The translations under genes were made by a program, and so were the position numbers. Below the pieces are notes generated by a model. That model did no database searches, was not told the DNA's origin, and saw only the letters and a program-made list of their open reading frames with translations. Source: Alphaproteobacteria bacterium UBA3307 (GTDB taxonomy: Bacteria > Pseudomonadota > Alphaproteobacteria > RF32 > CAG-239). Taken from it: a stretch of DNA of 26,107 bases. The stretch spans positions 1-26,107 of the forward strand of contig DEST01000013.1 of the NCBI GenBank assembly GCA_002361365.1, in the 5' to 3' direction. Shown piece by piece: positions 22,040-26,107 of the stretch (positions within the stretch are counted from its first letter, which is position 1; each line of letters starts with the position of its first letter).

Positions 22040-24532
22040 ATGTCGGGAAATGCACGATATAACGGAAAAGAAACTTGGGAAGAATGGCGCGAAATGTGGC
22101 AGAACGAAGAACGTTACAACTTCAGAACTATTGAGAAAAAATGGCAAAAAATCTGGGAAGATGAAAAGGCTTATAAGGTAGAAATAGACCATAGCAAAGA
22201 AAAGTTTTATGCGTTGGTTGAGTTTCCGTATCCGTCCGGTGCCGGTTTGCACGTAGGTCATCCTCGTTCTTATACGGCACTTGATGTAATTGCCCGCAAA
22301 AAGCGCATGCAAGGCTTGAATGTGCTGTATCCGATGGGGTTTGATGCTTTCGGTCTGCCGGCAGAAAATTATGCCATTAAAACTGGCGTGCATCCGGCAG
22401 TTTCCACCAAGGAAAATATTGCCAACTTTACACGTCAGCTTAAATCAATAGGTTTTAGTTTCGACTGGGACAGATGCTTTAATACTTGTGATCCGGAATA
22501 TTACAAATGGACACAGTGGATGTTTATTCAATTTTGGAAACACGGTTTGGCTTATAAGGATAAAATGGCAATTAACTGGTGTCCGTCTTGTAAGGTGGGG
22601 CTTGCAAACGAAGAGGTTGTTAACGGTCATTGCGAGCGTTGCGGTGCTGAAGTTGTTCGCCGCGATAAAGAACAATGGATGCTCGCTATTACCAAATATG
22701 CCGATCGCCTGATTAACGACATTGAAACAGTAGATTTTATCGACCGAGTTAAATCTACGCAAATCAATTGGATTGGCCGTTCTGAAGGTGCAGAACTGGA
22801 GTTTGAACTGACTGATAACAAGGGTAACAGTTTGGATAAAAAAATGGTGGTTTATACCACTCGTCCGGATACTACATTTGGTGTAACATACTGTGTTATG
22901 GCGCCGGAACACAGGTTCGTGCAAGAACTTATGAGCAAATTTACGAACGCGTCGGAAGTGCAAAATTATGTTGATGCTACCGCTAAAAAATCGGAACTGC
23001 AACGTACCGCCGATACCACCAAGACCGGTGTGGAATTAAAAGGTATTAAAGCCCGTAACCCTTATACCGGCACTTTAATTCCGGTATTTATATCCGATTA
23101 TGTTCTGACCGGATACGGCACCGGCGCAATTATGGCGGTTCCGGCGCACGACCAACGCGACTATGATTTTGCCAAAGTGTTTAATTTGCCGATTATTCAG
23201 GTTTTGGCCGGCGGTGATATTGCGCAAGCCGCGTGGGAAGAAGATGGTGTACATATCAATTCCGGCTTTATGGACGGTATGGATAAAAAAGATGCTATGG
23301 CGGCGGCGATTAAATATGCCGAAGATAAAGGGTTCGGACACGCCAAAGTCAACTTTAAACTGCGTGATTGGGTGTTCTCGCGTCAACGCTATTGGGGTGA
23401 GCCGATTCCGATGGTTTATTGTGAGCATTGTGGTTGGCAGCCGATTCCGGAAGAACAACTGCCGCTAACATTGCCTGATGTGCCGGATTATCGTCCGAAC
23501 GACAACGGAGATTCTCCGCTTGCCAATGCAACCGAGTGGGTAAACACTACTTGCCCTAAATGCGGAGGATATGCAAGACGAGAAACCGATGTAATGCCGA
23601 ACTGGGCCGGTTCATCGTGGTATTTCTTGCGCTACTGTGACCCGCATAACGACAAAGAATTTGCCTCACCGGAAGCCTTGAAATATTGGATGAATGTAGA
23701 TTGGTATAACGGCGGTATGGAACATACCACGCTCCACCTTTTGTATTCGCGTTTCTGGCATAAATTCCTCTATGATTGCGGCTATGTACCTATGCCTGAA
23801 CCATATCAAAAGCGTACTTCACACGGTATGATTTTGGCTGCCGACGGCGAAAAAATGAGTAAATCGCGCGGCAACGTGGTTAATCCGGACGAGATTGTCG
23901 AAAACTACGGTGCCGATACCTTCCGTCTGTATGAAATGTTCATCGGTCCGTTTGACCAAGTGGCAAGTTGGTCGGAAGAAAGCTTAAACGGTGTATATCG
24001 CTTTGTCAGCCGCGTTTACAGCCTGTTTACCAAGGTTTATGCCGATAAAGATGCCCCGATGAACTCTGACGATTTGCGCGAAATGCATCGTTGCATTATA
24101 GATGTTTCCGAACGTATTGAGCAAATGAAGTTCAACACCGCGGTTTCGGCTCTGATGACCTATGTTAACTACCTCGGCAACAAAGAAAAGATTCCGGCAA
24201 CTATGTATGAAACCCTGCTGAAGCTGTTGTCGCCGTTTACTCCGCATTTGGCCGAGGAGATGTGGGCTCGTTTGGGACACAACACCCTGATTGTTGCCGA
24301 AAGCTGGCCGGTTGGCGATGCCAAATTAGCTGAAAATAATGTGGTAACTATCGGGGTGCAAATGAACGGCAAAATGCGTGGTACAATTACCATTGCCAAA
24401 GATGCAGCTAACGATGTGGCGGAAAAAGAAGCCTTAAAACTTGAAAACGTGGCACGTCAGCTTGAGGGAAAGACGATTAAGAAAATTATCGTAGTACCAA
24501 ATAAAATTGTTAATATTGTTGTAGGAATGTAG
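22040..24532 (+). CDS. leuS: Leucyl-tRNA synthetase
   Basis: 830-residue class I synthetase charging tRNA-Leu in the cytoplasm. Key parts: HIGH-type motif HVGH at 71-74 after FPYPSGAGL; a first Cys cluster CPSC at 181-184 and CERC at 198-201; the CP1 editing domain with VYTTRPDTTFGVTYCVMAPEH from about 271; YGTGAIMAVPAHDQRDYDFA; a second Cys pair CPKC; and KMSKS at 605-609. The C-terminal anticodon-binding and tail domains are present (VQMNGKMRGTITI). The chosen ATG has AAGGGA upstream and adds about 20 residues rich in Trp and Glu before the usual ERYNFRTIEKKWQ start; ATG codon 19 is the alternative but lacks a ribosome-binding site. lptE follows within 4 nt. Confidence 0.98.
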   Translation: MSGNARYNGKETWEEWREMWQNEERYNFRTIEKKWQKIWEDEKAYKVEIDHSKEKFYALVEFPYPSGAGLHVGHPRSYTALDVIARKKRMQGLNVLYPMGFDAFGLPAENYAIKTGVHPAVSTKENIANFTRQLKSIGFSFDWDRCFNTCDPEYYKWTQWMFIQFWKHGLAYKDKMAINWCPSCKVGLANEEVVNGHCERCGAEVVRRDKEQWMLAITKYADRLINDIETVDFIDRVKSTQINWIGRSEGAELEFELTDNKGNSLDKKMVVYTTRPDTTFGVTYCVMAPEHRFVQELMSKFTNASEVQNYVDATAKKSELQRTADTTKTGVELKGIKARNPYTGTLIPVFISDYVLTGYGTGAIMAVPAHDQRDYDFAKVFNLPIIQVLAGGDIAQAAWEEDGVHINSGFMDGMDKKDAMAAAIKYAEDKGFGHAKVNFKLRDWVFSRQRYWGEPIPMVYCEHCGWQPIPEEQLPLTLPDVPDYRPNDNGDSPLANATEWVNTTCPKCGGYARRETDVMPNWAGSSWYFLRYCDPHNDKEFASPEALKYWMNVDWYNGGMEHTTLHLLYSRFWHKFLYDCGYVPMPEPYQKRTSHGMILAADGEKMSKSRGNVVNPDEIVENYGADTFRLYEMFIGPFDQVASWSEESLNGVYRFVSRVYSLFTKVYADKDAPMNSDDLREMHRCIIDVSERIEQMKFNTAVSALMTYVNYLGNKEKIPATMYETLLKLLSPFTPHLAEEMWARLGHNTLIVAESWPVGDAKLAENNVVTIGVQMNGKMRGTITIAKDAANDVAEKEALKLENVARQLEGKTIKKIIVVPNKIVNIVVGM

Positions 24533-24535
24533 AAC

Positions 24536-25102
24536 TTGTTGAAAATGAAAAATATATTTACTTTTATAGTAATTTTATGCGGACTTTCTGCTTGCGGTTT
24601 TGAACCATTGTATGTGGAAAAAACCGGTGGAGATGATTTGTGGTATTATAATAATCAATATGATACCGATATTGTCAAAGAAATGGCGCAAATAAAAATA
24701 GAGTCGGTATCAGACAGAATCGGGCAACTTATACAAAATGAGCTGATAGATATATTTAATCCTTATGGCGCGCCCAAAGGAGCAAAGTATTTCTTGAAAA
24801 TCAGTCCGGCAAACGCGCAAACAACGCAACAGGCTTTGCGTGATGATATTACGGCAACACGAGAAAAAATTAAGTATTCCGTAACTTATGCCTTATGGAG
24901 CAAAGATGCGGGGCAGCTTGTTTCCGGTGATACATGGATTTATTTGAGTTACGATTTGCTGGATAATCCGTATTCTACCACAATGGACAAGAAAAAAGTG
25001 GAAAAAGACGGAGCTAAAATTATAGCTAACGATATAGCCCTCAGAATCGGCGCATACTTCCATTCAGTAAAAACAAAGCGCGGTGACCCGAATGAATTTT
25101 AA
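24536..25102 (+). CDS. lptE: LPS-assembly lipoprotein LptE
   Basis: 188 residues from TTG 24536, which has GGA 9 nt upstream inside the end of leuS; ATG 24545 would shorten it by three residues, and either keeps the signal. A lipoprotein signal ends in the lipobox LSAC at 17-20 (Cys20), followed by GFEPLY, the hallmark start of mature LptE proteins. The rest is a small alpha/beta domain: IKIESVSDRIGQLIQNELID, then YFLKISPANAQ and IKYSVTYALWSKDAGQLVSG strands. LptE plugs and supports the LptD barrel that inserts lipopolysaccharide into the outer membrane. It overlaps holA by 11 nt. leuS-lptE-holA is a familiar alphaproteobacterial order. Confidence 0.93.
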   Translation: MLKMKNIFTFIVILCGLSACGFEPLYVEKTGGDDLWYYNNQYDTDIVKEMAQIKIESVSDRIGQLIQNELIDIFNPYGAPKGAKYFLKISPANAQTTQQALRDDITATREKIKYSVTYALWSKDAGQLVSGDTWIYLSYDLLDNPYSTTMDKKKVEKDGAKIIANDIALRIGAYFHSVKTKRGDPNEF

Positions 25103-26107
25103 GCCGGCGCAACTCGAAAGTTTTTGCAAAAGTCCGGATACGGCTGTTAAGTGCATTGTGTTGTTTGGCAATAACGAGGGCGAAATCTCAATGTTGCAAA
25201 AAAAATGTGCCGAGGCTGTATGTGGTTCGGTTGATGATGCTTTTAGGTACAGTCTGCTACAAATGGAAAATGTGTCTAAAGACGGCGCGGAGATTTATGC
25301 CGAATTTCACGCTCAATCAATGATGGGGGGACGGCGTGCGATAGTGGTACAGGGGGCGGATAATAATTTGACACCGATGCTCAAAAAAATGCTGCCCGAA
25401 ACAAAATCAGAGAATTTGCTGATTTTATCTTCTCTCACCATTAAATCAAATGCGGCACTGATAACTTGGGCTAAGGAACGGCGTGATATTTTGACTGTAG
25501 GTTGTTATGAAGACAGAGAGGCCGATATAGCTCAAGAAGCCGCAACAATGTTGCGTGCAAAAGGATTGCTTGCGGATAACGCAACCTTGCAAGTTTTATG
25601 TGCACGTCTTTCTCCGGACAGACGCGTCAATCAGAGCGAAATCGATAAGCTGGAAATGTATTTGGGGGAACGCAAAACGGTTACGATTGCCGATGTGCAA
25701 AATGCGGTGTGTGATGTTGCCGGTGCCAGTAGTGAAGATTTGTGTTACTATACTGCCGGTGGAGAGATTAAAAAGGCTGTGGCGATGTTGAATCGGTTGC
25801 TTAAAGAAGGTGAAGAACCGGCGAGTTTAGTCAGAATGTTGGAATACCATTTTGCTAAATTGCTTGAATGTGTGGCAAAAATCTCCGGCGGCAAAACCAT
25901 AGCCGAGGCAACACTGCCGTTGCGGCTGATGTTTTATCGCAAACCGGAATTTGAAAGACAGCTTAAAATGTGGAACAAAGAGCAAATTTTGAGCGCATTG
26001 TCTATGCTTTACGATAGTGAGCGCGATTGTAAAAGCAACAATGTTCCGGCAGATGAAATTGTCGGATACACGGTTTTGCGATTGTCAAAATTTGGCGCTA
26101 AATTACG
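25092..26107 (+). CDS. holA: DNA polymerase III delta subunit HolA, 3' end at window edge
   Basis: The frame is open from ATG 25092 to the last base (338 codons), close to the usual 330-345 residues, so only the very end is missing. The protein begins MNFKPAQLESFCKSPDTAVK, followed by CIVLFGNNEGEISMLQKKCA, the degenerate AAA+ nucleotide-binding region of delta, which lacks a working P-loop. MMGGRRAIVVQGADN and NLLILSSLTIKSNAALITW are also family-typical. The C-terminal part with EEPASLVRMLEYHFAKLLEC resembles the delta collar domain. Delta opens the beta clamp within the clamp loader. It overlaps lptE by 11 nt and has only a weak GGTGA upstream, suggesting coupled translation. Confidence 0.92.
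   Translation, partial: MNFKPAQLESFCKSPDTAVKCIVLFGNNEGEISMLQKKCAEAVCGSVDDAFRYSLLQMENVSKDGAEIYAEFHAQSMMGGRRAIVVQGADNNLTPMLKKMLPETKSENLLILSSLTIKSNAALITWAKERRDILTVGCYEDREADIAQEAATMLRAKGLLADNATLQVLCARLSPDRRVNQSEIDKLEMYLGERKTVTIADVQNAVCDVAGASSEDLCYYTAGGEIKKAVAMLNRLLKEGEEPASLVRMLEYHFAKLLECVAKISGGKTIAEATLPLRLMFYRKPEFERQLKMWNKEQILSALSMLYDSERDCKSNNVPADEIVGYTVLRLSKFGAKL

Noticed and set aside
1..26107. tRNA or rRNA genes, CRISPR arrays, insertion sequences, integrases or attachment sites
   Set aside because: No cloverleaf-like or rRNA-like segments, no regularly spaced repeats, no transposase or integrase frames and no flanking direct repeats were seen when reading the window.

Overview
The window reads as a chromosomal segment of a low-GC, didermic alphaproteobacterium. 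The evidence is lipopolysaccharide-transport lptE, a porin with a signal peptide, a complete rod-shape operon, and two gene orders common in Alphaproteobacteria (gpmI-envC-ctpA and leuS-lptE-holA). The AT-rich composition and lean intergenic spaces suggest an uncultured host- or gut-associated lineage. That placement is inference from style and gene order, not from a marker-gene search.

Layout. 1-3402 (minus): gpmI, an EnvC-type amidase activator with a degenerate LytM domain, and the N-terminal half of the S41 protease CtpA, closely spaced as one operon. 3538-6098 (plus): a promoter, a porin, an OmpR-type regulator with a shortened receiver and a six-helix membrane protein, 12 and 5 nt apart, with no histidine kinase. 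6103-7011 (minus): D-Ala-D-Ala ligase. 7081-10184 (plus): a secreted DUF3108-like protein, a U32/TrhP-like tRNA hydroxylation protein and MiaA, the last two both acting on the tRNA anticodon loop. 10185-11317: a self-contained cassette with a promoter carrying a G8 tract between -35 and -10, a leader of about 465 nt with a foldable three-way junction, a 166-residue secreted orphan protein and a strong terminator. 11433-16894: mreB-mreC-mreD-mrdA-rodA and a 16-bp perfect-stem terminator. 16893-21837 (minus): three unrecognised genes with two good promoters; the largest protein is very hydrophilic and has a strong internal in-frame ribosome-binding site and start. 22040-26107 (plus): leuS, lptE and most of holA.

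How it works together. Most of the window serves envelope growth: precursor supply (ddl), the elongasome (mreBCD, mrdA, rodA), septal hydrolase activation and periplasmic proteolysis (envC, ctpA), LPS assembly (lptE) and outer-membrane permeability (porin). The parts not explained by housekeeping functions are the G-tract-promoter/leader/secreted-protein cassette and the three-gene unknown block. These are the best candidates for undescribed biology; no function can be assigned to either from sequence alone.
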